NCBI RefSeq assembly: GCF_018991925.1
Contig: NW_024753848.1
Location: 124,001-188,000 of the forward strand
DNA length: 64,000 nt
Reading direction: 5' to 3'
DNA from: Homarus americanus
Lineage: Eukaryota > Arthropoda > Malacostraca > Decapoda > Nephropidae
Shown: in pieces, positions 10,723 to 22,981 of the stretch
Layout of the letters: the number at the start of each line of letters is the position of its first letter
How positions within the stretch are numbered: the first letter of the stretch is position 1
The notes under the pieces: model-generated
What the model was told of the DNA's origin: nothing
The model's database searches: none
Seen by the model: only the letters and a program-made list of their open reading frames with translations
Position numbers and translations under genes: made by a program

Positions 10723-12745
10723 TTAAATTTATGGCACTGATAAACACAGTCTTGGCACTGATGGAACAATATGGCCTAATTGTAACCCGTATAAACAATC
10801 CCCACACACAGAGAGTTAAGACCACAGGCAAGAAATTCCTTCAAATAAACACACATTGGCAACCCCTAACTATGGATAACTGCCAAATACCACCACTACC
10901 TCAATGGAACCACCTGTCTTCTATACACACAAACACACTCACACACACTCAACCACACACAAACACTCAACCACACACCACCAACCATACAATAACTTTT
11001 ACACTCACAAACACACAAACAACCATACCCATCACAAACAGATACATATAGTAAAATATGTCGAGTTTCAGGTGAGCTTTAAGGGGTTAATTACACCTGT
11101 GCATTAAGTCACGACAGGTGTTACGATGCAAATTGGTTCAATCATACAGGTAAGTAAATAAATATATAGAGCCAATGTCACTCATAAGGGCAGTGAGACA
11201 GGACAGCTGGAGGAAACTTTTAACACGGAAGCAACACCTGGAAGAGTCAACAGGTGAGAGAGAGAGAGAGAGAGAGAGAGACTATAACGACATAACACTT
11301 GTGCAGGACAGGTTAAGGTATATCCCAGGTAAGGACCACCCACCCCCCTAACACCATTAATGCTACCTGAAGCCACTACCCATAAATCATTTTTATTTTG
11401 ACACAGGACCATGCATGTTGAACACACACACACACACACACGCCTTCTACCACCACTGCCGTCAACGCCCCCACCCGGTAAACCTAATATCAATAAGCCT
11501 CCAGACAGCCAGTAAAGGTGGGTGATCTACACGCAAGGGCTCTCCTCCTAGTGCCGCGGCGCCCCCCCTCCTCCTCCCTCTAGTCCACCATCTTTGTGGG
11601 GGGGCGGGGGGGGGTGGAAGGACTTTTTAACCCTGTCTGCTTCTTCCCTTTCTGTTCCCCCTTCCCCGCCAGCTACCCCTCCCCCTGGTGAATCGTCTGG
11701 CTACAACACCTACTAGACACTGGCCTCCTCCTGGTAACCTGACGAAGGGCCTCACAAGGTATCTCAACACGTACGCTCCTCTCTCCCTTCGTCAGTTGCC
11801 CTACCAGAGTCTTCCCCTGCCCTTGTCTTCATACCAGATACCGTTCCCTTGTTAAGTTCCCCTGCTGCCCTCCCCTTGCTTGCTTACCGCCCCCTTTTCC
11901 CCTTTGTCAGCCCCTGCTCTCTCTCTCTCGCCTCCCCCTGCTGCCAGCTGCTGTAGACTTGTTCCCCCTGAGCTATTAATCAATGGTGAGCCACGACGCC
12001 CTGACCCACAACAGCAGCAGTATCCACAACACAAGACACACCCGGCGACAAGTACAACACACGACACCTCCCTCCCCTCCTTCACCCCCTCCTTCTGCCC
12101 CTACCACCAACTCGAATCCATCTTCAACGTCACCTATGTCCACCTACGACCATCACAACAATCTCATTTACCTGATCCCCCCCCCCACACACACAGACGT
12201 CATCACTCGGGTGGGTTGATAAGACCACTATCACCTGGTCTAGGAAGCACCTGGTCCCTCACTCTCTCTGGTCTAAGTACAAACGCCCCCCCTCCCTCAC
12301 AATTACGTAGACCCGGGTGTGTGGGGGTGGGGGGGGGGGCGGGGACAGAGGCCACAACAGCTGCTGCAGGTGTCCTTCAAGCCCTCTCTGCTGCAACTGT
12401 TGGTGTTAAGGGGGACACTCAAAAGCCCCTCCCTCTTCCCCTCTCCCTTTCCCCTTCCCTCTTCTCTCTCCCCTTCCACCCTCTCTCTTTGTACAGTACA
12501 GACAGGGCATCCCAGTGGTGACCTCCCCGGCCCCCTGTCGTGGCGTCGTGGCCAGGCGTGGTTGCCATGGCCCGCCATAGTGACGTCTAGGGCTACTGCT
12601 CCTCTCGCTCAGGGCACCCCCCGCCGTCTCATGGCAACAGAGATCCATACAGCAGGCGGGAGGGGCGCGGTGTGGGAGACAAGGAAGACGTCCGTGGTGG
12701 CAGAGGTGGGGTCCTATAGTGCTAGTGGTGTTTAAGTAAGAAAAG
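10723..12745. other. Mixed intron DNA, no gene
   Basis: A CA/AACACTCAACC-rich stretch (10925-11050), (GA)n at 11255-11281, (AC)n at 11424-11441 and C-rich DNA to about 12500. A CpG-richer patch at 12500-12720 has a TGACGTC (CRE-like) word near 12580. Frames on both strands are long only because stops are rare in C-rich DNA. I recognise no protein. Confidence 0.5.
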
Positions 12746-12990
12746 CTTGAGTCACCACCCACCATCACCACCCATAACCCACCCACCATCACCACCCACC
12801 ATCACCACCCATAACCCACCCACCATCACCACCCATAACCCACCCACCATCACCACCCATAACCCACCCACCATCAACCCCCATAACCCTCCCACCATCA
12901 CCACCCACCATCACCACCCACAACCCACCCACCATCACCACCCATAACCCACCCACCATCACCACCCATAACCCACCCACCATCACCACC
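12746..12990. repeat. 24-bp minisatellite (ACCCACCATCACCACCCATA)
   Basis: About ten units of roughly 24 bases, with a few shortened copies. Open frames of His/Pro/Thr or Val/Gly/Trp repeats follow from the unit. Confidence 0.93.
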
Positions 12991-13136
12991 CCCTCAGTTC
13001 CCACCACACGCATACATATCAACACACTTTATATCTATATCTGAAATGAGAACAACATTCATTTCTGTGTTCTTGTGGTCACGTAACACCCCCTTACCAT
13101 GTGTTACCACTAACAAACTCAAGTAGGATTCAACAC

Positions 13137-13259
13137 CTTCCACTCAACACCCTACACAGAACCACTCAACACCCTACACAGAACCACTCAACACCCGACA
13201 CAGAATACACTCTTTAACACAAATACACCCAGAATATTTTTCATAATACCCCTAACGTT

Positions 13260-13313
<54 letters not shown>
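13137..13313. repeat. 22-bp triplicate and (AC)n
   Basis: Three copies of CACTCAACACCCTACACAGA at 13141-13205, then perfect (AC)n at 13262-13312. Confidence 0.9.
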
Positions 13314-13315
<2 letters not shown>

Positions 13316-13424
13316 CTTGTCACAGTCATGAACTTCCCCCCTCTCTCTCTCTCTCGTTCCCATTCCTAGCCAACCAACCATCACCTGAGGAGTTAAGGAG
13401 GAAGAACAAAGACCTCCCCATCAC

Positions 13425-13532
13425 CAGTCAAAGCCAAAGCCAGCCAAGTCCCAGCCAAGTCAAATTCCAGACCAGCCAAGACCAGCCAGCCAAGCTCCAG
13501 CCATGCCAAGTCCCAGCCAAGCACCCCAATCG

Positions 13533-13600
<68 letters not shown>

Positions 13601-13620
13601 TGTGTGTGTGTGTGTGTGTG
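13425..13620. repeat. AGCCAAGTCCC array and long (GT)n
   Basis: Short units of CCAGCCAAGTC/AAGCCAGCC at 13430-13525 are followed by (GT)n of about 85 bases with one GG interruption. Just past it, CAGCTGATCGCATGTAAAC at 13697 is a single copy of the composite word repeated at 23.5 kb. Confidence 0.9.
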
Positions 13621-14014
13621 TCATTGCTGGACGTCTCATGAGCCCTCTCCGCCCAGTGCTTTCTCCCATCAGCTGTCGTCCCGCCATACGCACACAGCTG
13701 ATCGCATGTAAACAAACCAACCAGCACCTACCCCCTCTCCCTCCTCCAAGTCTTACCATCCTCCTCGTCTCCTCATTCATCTTCTTCGGCTTTCTCCTCC
13801 CTCTCCTCTTCTTCTTCTTCTTCTTTCCTACTTCCCCATTCATTCTCCCCTTCCTCTCTCTCTCTCTCCTCCAACTCACCTTTATTTACAAACATTACTC
13901 CCTTTCCTTCCCTCCTCTCCCTTCCATAATTGCACTTCCCTCTTAAAGGAAGGAGGAGGACTAGGCACAAGGAGGGATATTATTACATAAGTTATATTAA
14001 TATTTACTGATGGT

Positions 14015-14017
<3 letters not shown>
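13621..14017. other. Pyrimidine-rich DNA, no gene
   Basis: CTTCTTC/CTCC-rich to about 13945, then a short unique AT-rich stretch. No gene is supported. Confidence 0.5.
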
Positions 14018-14057
<40 letters not shown>

Positions 14058-14500
14058 TTTCCCCAGCAGACACTAGCACCCAACCCTTTTACTGCCACCC
14101 ACTAACACCGCCCACACACACCTCCGTCAATGCGTCCACCCACCCAACCACCCACATACAAACACACCTCATTCATCACGCCCACAGACACCTCATCGCC
14201 GCCCACGCCCACACACCCTCATCGCCGCCCACACACCCCTCATCGCCGCCCACACACACCTCCTTCATCGCCGCCCACACACACACCTCCTTCATCGCCG
14301 CCCACACACACCCCCTTCATCGCCGCACACACACAAACCTCCTCATCACCGCCCACGCCCCACACACCCCTCATCGCCGCCACACACCTCCCTCATCGCC
14401 GCCCACACACACCCCCATCGCCGCACACACCTCCCTCATCGCCGCCCACACCTCCCTCATCGCCGCCCACGCCCACACTCATCGCCGCCCACGCCCACAT
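14018..14500. repeat. (GA)n and CATCGCCGCCCACACAC minisatellite
   Basis: (GA)n at 14019-14054. From about 14190 to 14500 there are some 14 units of CATCGCCGCCCACACACACC(TCCT), 18-30 bases long. Each brings CGCCGCC, so this is an unusually CpG-rich tandem array. Confidence 0.9.
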
Positions 14501-14570
14501 AGGTGAGTGAAATGCGGCACACATGGGCGTGACGTCACAGGTGGTGGTGGTGATGACAGCGTGTTGCGCC

Positions 14571-15260
14571 TGATGCTTGGGAGGGAGGGAGGGAGGAGGG
14601 AGGGAGGAGGAGGGAGGGAGGTACAATGGAAGGGGAGGAAGGGAGGGGGAAGCAGAGAAAAGGAGGAGTACAAAGAGCAAAGAGGGTACAGGGAGAGGGA
14701 GGGAAAAGAGTGAGAGGAAGGGAGGGTATAGGGTGAGGGAGAGGGAGGAAGGGGGCCAGGGAGGGGGAGAGGGAGGGAAGGAAGGGAGGGAGAGAGGGAG
14801 GAAGGGAGGGTAAGGGAGGGAGAGAGAGGGGGGGGGGTGAGGGAGGAGGAAGGAAGAGGAGGGAGGGAGGGGGGTACAAGGTGAGGGAGCGGGAGGAAGG
14901 GAGGGAGAGAGGGAGGAAGGGAGGGTAAAGGGTAAGGGGAGGGAGGAAGGGGGGTACAAGGTGAGGGAGCGGGAGGGAGGGAGGGTAAAGGGTGAGAGAG
15001 GGAGGAAGGGGGGTACAAGGTGAGGGAGCGGGAGGGAGGGAGAGAGGGAGAGAGGAAGGGAGGGTAAAGGGTGAGGGAGAGAGGGAGGAAAGGGGTACAA
15101 GGTGAGGGAGCGGGAGAAGGAGGGTAAAGGGTGAGGGAGGGAGGAAGGGGGTAGCAAGGTGAGGGAGCGGGAGGGAGGGAGAGAGGGAGAGAGGAAGGAG
15201 GAAGGGAGTGGGAGGGAGAGAGGGAGGAAGGGAGGGAAAGGGTGAGGGAGAGGAGAAGGA
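14571..15260. repeat. Purine minisatellite, about 690 bp
   Basis: Plus-strand GGGAGG DNA with embedded longer units of GGGTACAAGGTGAGGGAGCG and GGGTAAAGGGTGAGGGAG, about 40-70 bases apart. The 250-290 codon Ser/Leu/Pro frames on the minus strand are artefacts of the pyrimidine-only complement. Confidence 0.93.
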
Positions 15261-17582
15261 GAGACGACAACGTCTCAAGACAGCTACACACACAGGTCAC
15301 GTGTCTGGCAGGTAAACAAGGGCGTATCTCACACAGGCACGATAACCACCCCGAAAAACTCAAGCTCCCATGATAACACCTCTCCCTCCCTCCCTCCCCT
15401 CCGTACCAAGTTAAGTCAATGATACAACCACCTAACCTAACCCAAAAAACCTAACCTAACCAAACATGAAGGGCCTTTGGTTATGGTGAATGGAGTCTCT
15501 GCGTAACGTGGTAGCCATCTTGGGTATAAAGGGCTCTATCGTCCCCTCACCACCCCCGTAAACTATAGGTAGGTGGGGAAGGTGTCCTGCCGTGGTGTAT
15601 AAATTGCACTTCACACACACACCTACCCACCCACCCACCCAGTACAATCGTGTGGACCAGGCAGCCATGAGACGCACAGTAACATATGGAAGAGTGGGGG
15701 TGTGTGTGTGGGGTGTGCGTGTAGACGTCCTCTTCATTACACGCCATAGTAACTTTTTATACTTTTCTCGTGTTGAAGATGAGAGAGAGAGAGAGATATA
15801 GGGGAGGGTCTTCGTATCTCTATCTCTCTCTCTCTCTGTTTATCTAACCTTACGTATAAACAAGAAGAGGGGAAAGAAACATATAAATAAGACCGCAGAG
15901 TTGCAATTATGACCAACAGACACGGAAACAGCAACAGTACGTAGGGAGGGAGGGAGGTAAGGTTTCCCACCAGGTGAAAACCTTAAAACGACCCAGTGAT
16001 CTGGAGGGCGCGCGAGAGGGTTACCACACAAACCTCTCCCACTCACCACAACAACCATTTCCCCCACCTCCCTTATCCATCACCACCAAAAAATTGATTT
16101 ACAAATATTAAAATAGTAAAATTGTATCGAATAAATAGGGGTAATGGTTATAATTTGATTTAGATAAGGAGTAGGTGGTAACTTTAGGTATACGTCATGA
16201 ACAGGCTTACCAACCTCCTCCCGGGCCGCCAACCTTCTTCAGTCCGCTGCGGTTACCGGCTTAGGTACACAAACCGCTGTCCTCCACACATTCCTACCGA
16301 TTTTTTCCGATTTCATACTTAATCGGTTACAATTTGATTTTAGTTTAGTGTATAGCTAAGTAATTTATGTATGTGTAGCGCTTAATATTTACCCGTTGGA
16401 TCTAGTTAGTTTTAAATGATTTTTAAATAACTAATAATAATAACACGTAATATATTTCATACAATTAAAATGAAAGAAAAATTATCCTGAATATATAAAA
16501 TAAAGCAAAATATATCATACAAATTAAAAGATCAATTGTAAATAAACGATTTATTTTTCTGTGTTATGAATGTTCTTCAATAATGTCTTGGGGATATTTT
16601 TGACCACAACTACCACCCCCTGCTGCTACCACCACCTCTTAAGCCTTACCACAATTATTAACCAAGACACGAAAGTTGCGGCTACCACTATCACCACCAC
16701 CAGCCCTACTTACTACCACCATTACCTACCGCTACTACCACTATCAACCACCACCAGCCCTACTAACCAACCTCCCTACCAGTATCTGCCAAAGCAATTA
16801 ACCCCCTACCACCATCTCCAGCTGCTACAACAACCAGCCTCTAACAGAATCTTTATTAACCATTATTATCAGGTATCATCATCTACCACCACAACCACAC
16901 ATCCCTTGGAGACAGAATGTATGGAAGTGACTTTCCATTTACCACACCACCTACCACCATTCCACCACAACCAACCACCATCACCCAGGGCCAAGCCAGA
17001 GAGGAAAAACCACACACACACGTTCGTTCTCTCTCTCTCTCTCTCGGACCCCACACCAAATGGACCCCAAGTGACGGGTAAAAATGGACCCCAGACCACA
17101 AAATTGACCCCAAGTAATAGTTAAATAATAGACCTCATCCCAAATATGATCTACTCAGTCCCAAGCCGCTGTAGTTGGGGGTCTGGGGCAGGTCAAGGCT
17201 GGGGTCTAATCCTACGAGGTCAACTCAGGTCAAAAAAAGGGGTCATCTTAAGTAAACTTATCATTTTCTAATGTATATATGAATGAGGTCAGGTCAGGTC
17301 AACTAAATATAGTAAATTAGATTAATATAAAATTGAAGGATAAACAAGGTATTGCAACAGCTAAACGAAGGAAGGAATGAAGGAAATAAAGAGAGAAAAA
17401 GAGAGCGAGAGAAATAAAGAAAGAGAATGAAAGAAAGAAAGAAAGAGAGAGAGAGAGTACTAACAACCCCCTACAAGCAGGTCATTTCCTTCTTGTGTTT
17501 AATAACTCCTTAACCAGTTCTGACCCACTCATGGACAACCGGTCTGTCTGTCTGTCTGTCCTGGTGAAGGTGATACAGTTGG
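15261..17582. other. Mostly unique intron DNA; short TTAGG-like patch; no gene
   Basis: CCTAACC repeats at 15432-15463, (GA)n and (CT)n near 15782-15840, AT-rich unique sequence at 16080-16560, a TACCACCACC-rich patch at 16610-17000 and GAAAGAAA at 17400-17458. A 41-codon plus-strand frame from ATG 16198 overlaps a small CpG-rich island (16210-16270), but I recognise nothing in it. Confidence 0.5.
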
Positions 17583-17598
17583 TGTTATGAGGAGCTCT

Positions 17599-17640
<42 letters not shown>

Positions 17641-17980
17641 CAGTATCAGCTCATGAAACTACAAACCAAAGATCTATACCTCCTCCCCCTGGCACTCCTT
17701 TTTGGCACTAGTTCCCCTTATCCTCCTGGCATCGTTCCTTATTCTCCCGACACTAACCTCCCTCCACGGCATCCTCCTCACCCCATCCTGGCACTCTCTT
17801 CATTCTTACTGGCACTTTCCTCATTCTTATTGATGGCACTTTCCTTATTCTCATTGGCACCCTATTTGGTACTCTCCTCATCTCTCTGGCACCCTATCCT
17901 CTCCATTTGGCACTGTCCTCATCTCAGTGGCACTCTCCTCCATCCCTGGCACTCTCCTCCATCCCTGGCATCTGCAACAT
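17583..17980. repeat. (CT)n and TGGCACT-spaced repeat
   Basis: (CT)n at 17597-17641. At 17689-17980 the word TGGCAC(T/C) recurs about every 15-25 bases inside CTCCTCATTCTT-like sequence. Confidence 0.8.
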
Positions 17981-18235
17981 CTCACGAGTCGCTTAGATGA
18001 CGTGTGTCAGTAAGGGTACTGCCGCCCACCAACCTTGGAATCAACAACAAGCCATCCCACACAAGTCACTAAGGGCGCCACTCCCACCCTAGACGTATTA
18101 TATCCTCGCCCTTACCACCATCTCCCTCTCTTGCTACTGAAAATATCACATTTCCCGACTTGGTAATTTTCCTTGGCTGTATATGTTGTTTGTAAGGGGA
18201 ATGAGGCTCTATGTTGCTATATTATATTATGCCTA
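17981..18235. other. Unique DNA, no gene
   Basis: No repeat or gene is seen. Confidence 0.4.
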
Positions 18236-18333
18236 TACTAAGCTAACCTACCCTGACCTAAGCTAACCTACCCTGACCTAAGCTAACCTACCCTGATCTA
18301 AGCTAACCTACCCTGACCTAACCTAACCTACGG
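18236..18333. repeat. 20-bp CTAAGCTAACCTACCCTGAC array
   Basis: Four to five units of 20 bases, ending in plain CCTAACCTAACC. It looks like a derivative of the TTAGG-type DNA. Confidence 0.88.
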
Positions 18334-18540
18334 ATCACGAACGAGGTATTGATGGGAAGGCTCAACGTTTCATTCCCTTTGTTCATCATCTTCTTCTTCC
18401 CTTCCCCTCTTCTTCCTCATTTCCTCCTCCTCCTCTTCCCTTCCCTTCCTCTTCTTATTCCTCTTCCTCCCGACACATACCTTCATGCAATACAAACAAA
18501 GTACACAGACAAAACACACACACACACACACACTACATCC

Positions 18541-19350
18541 TTGACCACCGACGGGTCAAGACGCACCTGGCACTGCTCAGGCAGCAGCCAGGTCAACTGT
18601 TATGTTGGCCCATACCAACCCCCTCCCCTGAACCCTCCTCCCCACCGGAATATCAACAAGTTCTCGCCAGAAGTTACTTTTTCATTTAGGAAAGGAATGG
18701 AACCAGTGTTGAATAGTGGTGAACAGTGCTTAAGTCAGTGAAAAACAACTCGGCAGTAACAGCTGAGTCGTACCCAAGCTAATCTTCACACAGTGAGGTC
18801 CCAGGTACCCAGTGATAACTGCCCCTGAGACTCAACAACACCAGCTATGTGTTAATCCGTCCACGATAGGAAGGCCTGGGACCACACCTCACTCATATAA
18901 CACCATCTGTGAGGGAATTACTACACCACGTGAGGCCCCTCATAACACCATATGTGAGGGAATTATTACACCACGTGAGGCCCCTTATAACACCATATGT
19001 GAGGGAATTATTACACCACGTGAGGCCCTCATAACACCATCTGTGAGGGAATTACACCACGTGAGGCCCCTCATAACACCATCTGTGAGGGAATTACTAC
19101 ACCACGTGAGGTCCCTCCTAACACCATCTGGGAGGGAGTTACTACACTACGTGTTTGCTGTTCAACACCTACATTAAGCTGTATGCTCACTGTATGTTCC
19201 TTTACCTTTCTCTAATGAAGGCTTTTGTTAAACCACCAATGTATGTAATAAATCATTTATGTCCAATGAATATTTTCAGCCTTCCGGCTGCAGAACTTTT
19301 TCAATAAACCGTTAATTATTATTATTATTATTTATTATTACACACACACA
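18541..19350 (+). mobile_element. Dispersed element, copy 1 (longer)
   Basis: From the shared GGGTCAAGACG near 18552 to the shared tail, this matches 28364-29112 closely on the same strand. Shared landmarks are CACTGCTCAGGCAGCAGCCA, ACCGGAATATCAACAAG, GCTGAGTCGTACCCAAGC and a 3' end with the hairpin CAGCCTTCCGGCTG, then CAATAAACCG, then a TTA-rich tail and (CA)n. Both copies lie between (CA)n arrays. The 3' hairpin and microsatellite tail recall some non-LTR retrotransposons. The CA flanks and central tandem units recall microsatellite-associated non-autonomous elements. No transposase or reverse-transcriptase motif is seen, so the class is open. Confidence 0.75.
18892..19150 (+). repeat. About 44-bp tandem units inside dispersed element
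   Basis: Six units of TCATAACACCATCTGTGAGG followed by GAATTACTACACCACGTGAG. The E-box CACGTG occurs in most of them. The second element copy has three units, so this core varies in copy number. Confidence 0.85.
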
Positions 19351-19426
19351 CACACACTTTGCTGTCACTGGAAACAAGTATGACGATCATCCAGCTATGA
19401 TACAATGATACGAGTTATTAAGGATA

Positions 19427-19830
19427 TCACCTAGGTTGGTGAGTTCTGAGGTGACTAAAGAGGCCGATACGGGACCCGCAGGGTCGTCCACATTCGTTGC
19501 ACATGTGGAGGGATACACCTACTGCAGGAGGGGCGGTGGCAGCGTCTTTCCGGGGGTTGGCGCTTGTCTGCCTCGTTATGCAGTCGGGCTAACTCGAAAG
19601 TATTGACACCTTCTCGTGTGGTGCTCCTCCACGCATTACGGTGTGGAGTAATCGTTCCCCAGGTGAGGGGGTCGATTTGGCACTTTTTCGGGTTTGTCTT
19701 AAGACTATCCTTATACCTTTACAGTTGCCCGCCAGCGTTACGTTTACTATTCGTTAGGTGACAGTAAAGTAGCTGCTTTGGCAGTCTACTGTCGTCCATG
19801 CGGGTAACATGGCCGGTCCAGCGTTGTTGG
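19427..19830 (-). pseudogene. Decayed LINE: C-terminal end of the reverse-transcriptase ORF with a C2H2 finger
   Basis: The minus strand reads RWTGHVTRMDDSRLPKQLLY, then SLKTNPKKC and AWRSTTREGVNTFE, a pattern typical of the C-terminal end of non-LTR retrotransposon ORF2 proteins. It closes with HMCNECGRPC and RIGLFSHLRTHQPR before a TGA at 19427-19429, which forms a complete C2H2 zinc finger (two Cys, two His). It is broken by an in-frame TAA at 19719-19721 and by one extra base in a C5 run at 19552-19556. The remaining codons are well kept, which suggests a fairly young loss. The 5' side is cut off at a (CA)n array at about 19831. The clade cannot be fixed without the palm domain. Confidence 0.8.
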
Positions 19831-20102
19831 ACACACACACACACACACCTGTAATGATTCCTCAACCCCACACCACCCACCCCTTCAAAAGCCCACCCAT
19901 CCCTTCAACACCCACCCACCCACCCCCACACAGCCTCGGGCGAGACCAGTGGACCGAGACCAAGGCCATGAGAAAGGGCACAGGCGAACTGCTTAGCAAC
20001 CCCCTACCCTCACCTAACCTCTACCTTCCCTCCCTCACCTGGGCCTTTGGTAATTATATACCTTGAATAAGAAAGGATGATCAATAACGCACATACACAG
20101 AC

Positions 20103-20205
<103 letters not shown>

Positions 20206-20484
20206 AGCACACATACATAACTAACATACAGAACATACACACATACAAATCCATACACACCTATATAGACAGACACACACACTATGTTATGTAACCACTG
20301 GGAGATAAACAGGAAATTCTCGGAAAAAAAAGATCTTACCTAATACAGTGTATCATTATCTTGTTATTGTTCCGACTACCTGTCTGTCTGTCTGTTTCTG
20401 TCTGTGTGTGTCTGTCTCTCATACTGACTTACACACAGATATCCTCGACAACGAATTAAATTAAACCTATATAAGCACTCAAAT

Positions 20485-20722
20485 GACCTAACCACGACCC
20501 TCAACACTAACCACGACCTCCCCAACACTAACCACGACCCTCCCAACACTAACCACGACCTCCCCAACACTAACCACGACCTCCCCAACACTAACCACGA
20601 CCTCAACACTAACCACGACCTCCCAACACTAACCACGACCTCCCCAACACTAACCACGACCTCCCCAACACTAACCACGACCTCCCCAACACTAACCACG
20701 ACCCCCAACACTAACCACGAAT
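20485..20722. repeat. 20-bp ACTAACCACGACCTCCCCAAC array
   Basis: About 12-13 units of CAACACTAACCACGACCTCC with 1-4 base length changes. No gene. Confidence 0.93.
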
Positions 20723-20900
20723 GAACTCTGGGTGGAGGTAAAAAAAAGCCGTGGTTGTGTTACGGTCTTCAGTAGTGAGGAAACCCGCCGCCCTTGACCA
20801 CACTGAGTGGGCGTGTGGGCGTGAGAATGCTGCAGTAAGCGCGTAGTTGATGTGGACGCGGGGAATGTAGGTGGAATATGAGTGGGTGGAAATGTGGGTG

Positions 20901-20903
<3 letters not shown>

Positions 20904-20959
<56 letters not shown>

Positions 20960-21275
20960 CATATATATATATACACAAACAAACAAACAAACAAACACTT
21001 ATAATTTGTTTACACCAACGATGACGACGATGATAAAGAGCAGACAACAACAAAACAACGACAAAAAGGGGGAAAAGGGGAGGAGAGAGGAGAGAGGGAG
21101 AGAGGGAGAGAGAGAGAGGGAGAGAGATGGGATTAGAGAGGGAGAAGAGGGAGGGAGGGAGGGAGAAGGAGGGAGAGATGGGGTTAGAGAGAGGAGGGAA
21201 ACGGGAAGGAGAGGGAGGAGGAAGGGAGAGGAAGGGAGGAGGACGGGAGAGGGGAGGAGAAGAGAGAGATAGGAG
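20904..21275. repeat. (AC)n, (AAAC)n and purine tract
   Basis: (AC)n at 20904-20940 and 20943-20960, AT and (AAAC)n to 20996, then plus-strand purine DNA (GGGAGAGA) at 21066-21275. Confidence 0.9.
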
Positions 21276-21462
21276 ATAAGATAAGAACAGGATTTGGGTG
21301 GTGATGAGAAACTGTGTGTGTGTGTGGTAATGATGTGGTGGGCAACCCTCCTTCCCTCCCTTTTTCTACTTACATATATAAATACTCCCTTTCTCCCTTC
21401 CCTCTTTTCTCATCGTCTCCTCCTCCGTCTCCCTATTATCTCCTCCCTTCCACTTGCATATC

Positions 21463-21660
21463 CCATCCTCCATCCCACCACACATTCCTTCCACCCACCC
21501 ATCCCTCCACCCACTACCCCCACCCATCCCTCCACACTCCCCTTCCACCCACTACTCCCCAACCCATCCCTCCACACACCCCTTCCACCCACCCATCCTC
21601 CACACTCCCCTTCCACCCACCCATCCTCCACCCCTTCCACCCACTACCCCACCCATGCAC
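21463..21660. repeat. CCCATCCCTCCACACTCCCC array
   Basis: Units of roughly 28-33 bases built from TTCCACCCACCCATCCCTCC and ACACTCCCC. Confidence 0.85.
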
Positions 21661-21799
21661 GTTTATTGGTTAACCTGCAAACCTACCTTACCTATCTACC
21701 TGCTTACTTACCTACTATTTACCTGCCCTACTTACCTCGCCTACTTATCTACCTGTCTCAGTGGTCATACCTGGCAACTCAACTTTATTACCTAACGAC

Positions 21800-22135
21800 C
21801 TACCACAGTACGATCCTACCACAGTACGACCCTACCACATCGACCCCTACCACAGTACGACCCTACCACAGTACGACCCTACCACAGTACGACCTTACCA
21901 CAGTACGACCCTACCACAGTACGACCCTACCACAGTACGACCCTACCACAGTACGACCCTACACAGTACACCTACCACAGTACGATCCTACCACAGTACA
22001 TCCACTACAGTACGACCCTACCACAGTCCGACCCTACCACAGTCCGACCTCTCACAGTACGACCCTACCACAGTACGACCCTACCACAGTACGACCCTAC
22101 CACAGTACGACCCTACCACAGTACGACCCTATCAC
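21800..22135. repeat. 16-bp CCTACCACAGTACGAC array
   Basis: About 20 units of 16 bases, nearly identical in the second half. The long plus-strand frame through it (Thr-Val-Arg-Pro-Tyr-His-Ser repeats) is a by-product of a stop-free unit. Confidence 0.95.
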
Positions 22136-22287
22136 CCAAATAAACAAACAGACAAAGAAGCTATCCGCAAAACCGTAACTTACAAACAATCAAACAAAAC
22201 AAAGTCGTAACATATAAAACAAGGAAAACTCTGGTAACCAAAACAGGTAACGGACCACTTACAGGTGAGGACAGGAAACAGAAGCAA

Positions 22288-22306
22288 AAAAGACAGACAG
22301 ACAGAC

Positions 22307-22337
<31 letters not shown>

Positions 22338-22785
22338 CACACACTAAAACTACCTTGTTTCCCTTTATGGCTGTTCTGTCTCTTGTTTAGTGCTTGTTTG
22401 GTTTTGTTTGACATGCCGTTTCTGTGGTGGTGGGGGAAGGGGGGTGGATGGGGAGGAGGGGAAGGAAGGGGGGAGGGAGAGGGAGGAGGGGTGTTTATGT
22501 AAGAGATCCTTCGGTAAACAACAACAATGATGATATCCACTTCTCCCTTCTCCCTCCATTTCTTTCCCTCCCTCCCCATTTCCCATCATCTAACATTTGA
22601 GGGGAAGAGGAAGAGAGGAAAGAAGGTAGAGAAGAGGAGGTAGAGAAGAAGAGGAGGAGGAAGGGTAGAGAAGAGGAGGAGGGAGAGAAGAGGAGGAGGG
22701 AGAGAAGAGGAGGAGGGAGAGAAGAGGAGGAGGAGAGAAGAAGAGGAGGAGGGGTAGAGAAGAGGAAGAGGAGGTAAGGAAGAGG
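22288..22785. repeat. (ACAG)n and GGAGGAAGAG tract
   Basis: (ACAG)n at 22291-22340, a G-rich patch at 22430-22490 and purine DNA with GAGGAGGGAGAGAA units at 22600-22785. Confidence 0.85.
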
Positions 22786-22881
22786 CATAAGCGGGCAGGT
22801 TAAGGTAAGAGGTGGATAGGGCGGGAAATACCAGTCAAGACAGAGGCATGTACACCTCTAGTGGTCCCCCCAAAACCCCTC

Positions 22882-22883
22882 AT

Positions 22884-22923
<40 letters not shown>

Positions 22924-22981
22924 TCTACACACGAACGAAGAAAAGTGTGTGTGTGTGTGTGTGTGTGTGCGTGTGTGTGGA
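22882..22981. repeat. Facing (CA)n and (GT)n arrays
   Basis: (AC)n at 22886-22919 and (GT)n at 22946-22979 are complementary and about 26 bases apart, so a single strand could fold into a stem of about 33 base pairs. Confidence 0.9.

Noticed and set aside
14393..15363. Minus-strand frames of 250-294 codons, Ser/Leu/Pro-rich
   Set aside because: They are the complement of a purine minisatellite, where stop codons are rare. Several frames are open at once and no domain is present.
16160..16330. Small plus- and minus-strand frames in a CpG-rich spot
   Set aside because: The plus-strand ATG frame has 41 codons of Arg/Pro-rich sequence without homology I can name. The minus-strand reading has stops and only a 36-base open piece.
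21294..22210. Plus-strand frames up to 294 codons
   Set aside because: The sequence is a CCATCCCTCC array followed by a stop-free 16-bp array. The peptide is cyclic repeat translation.
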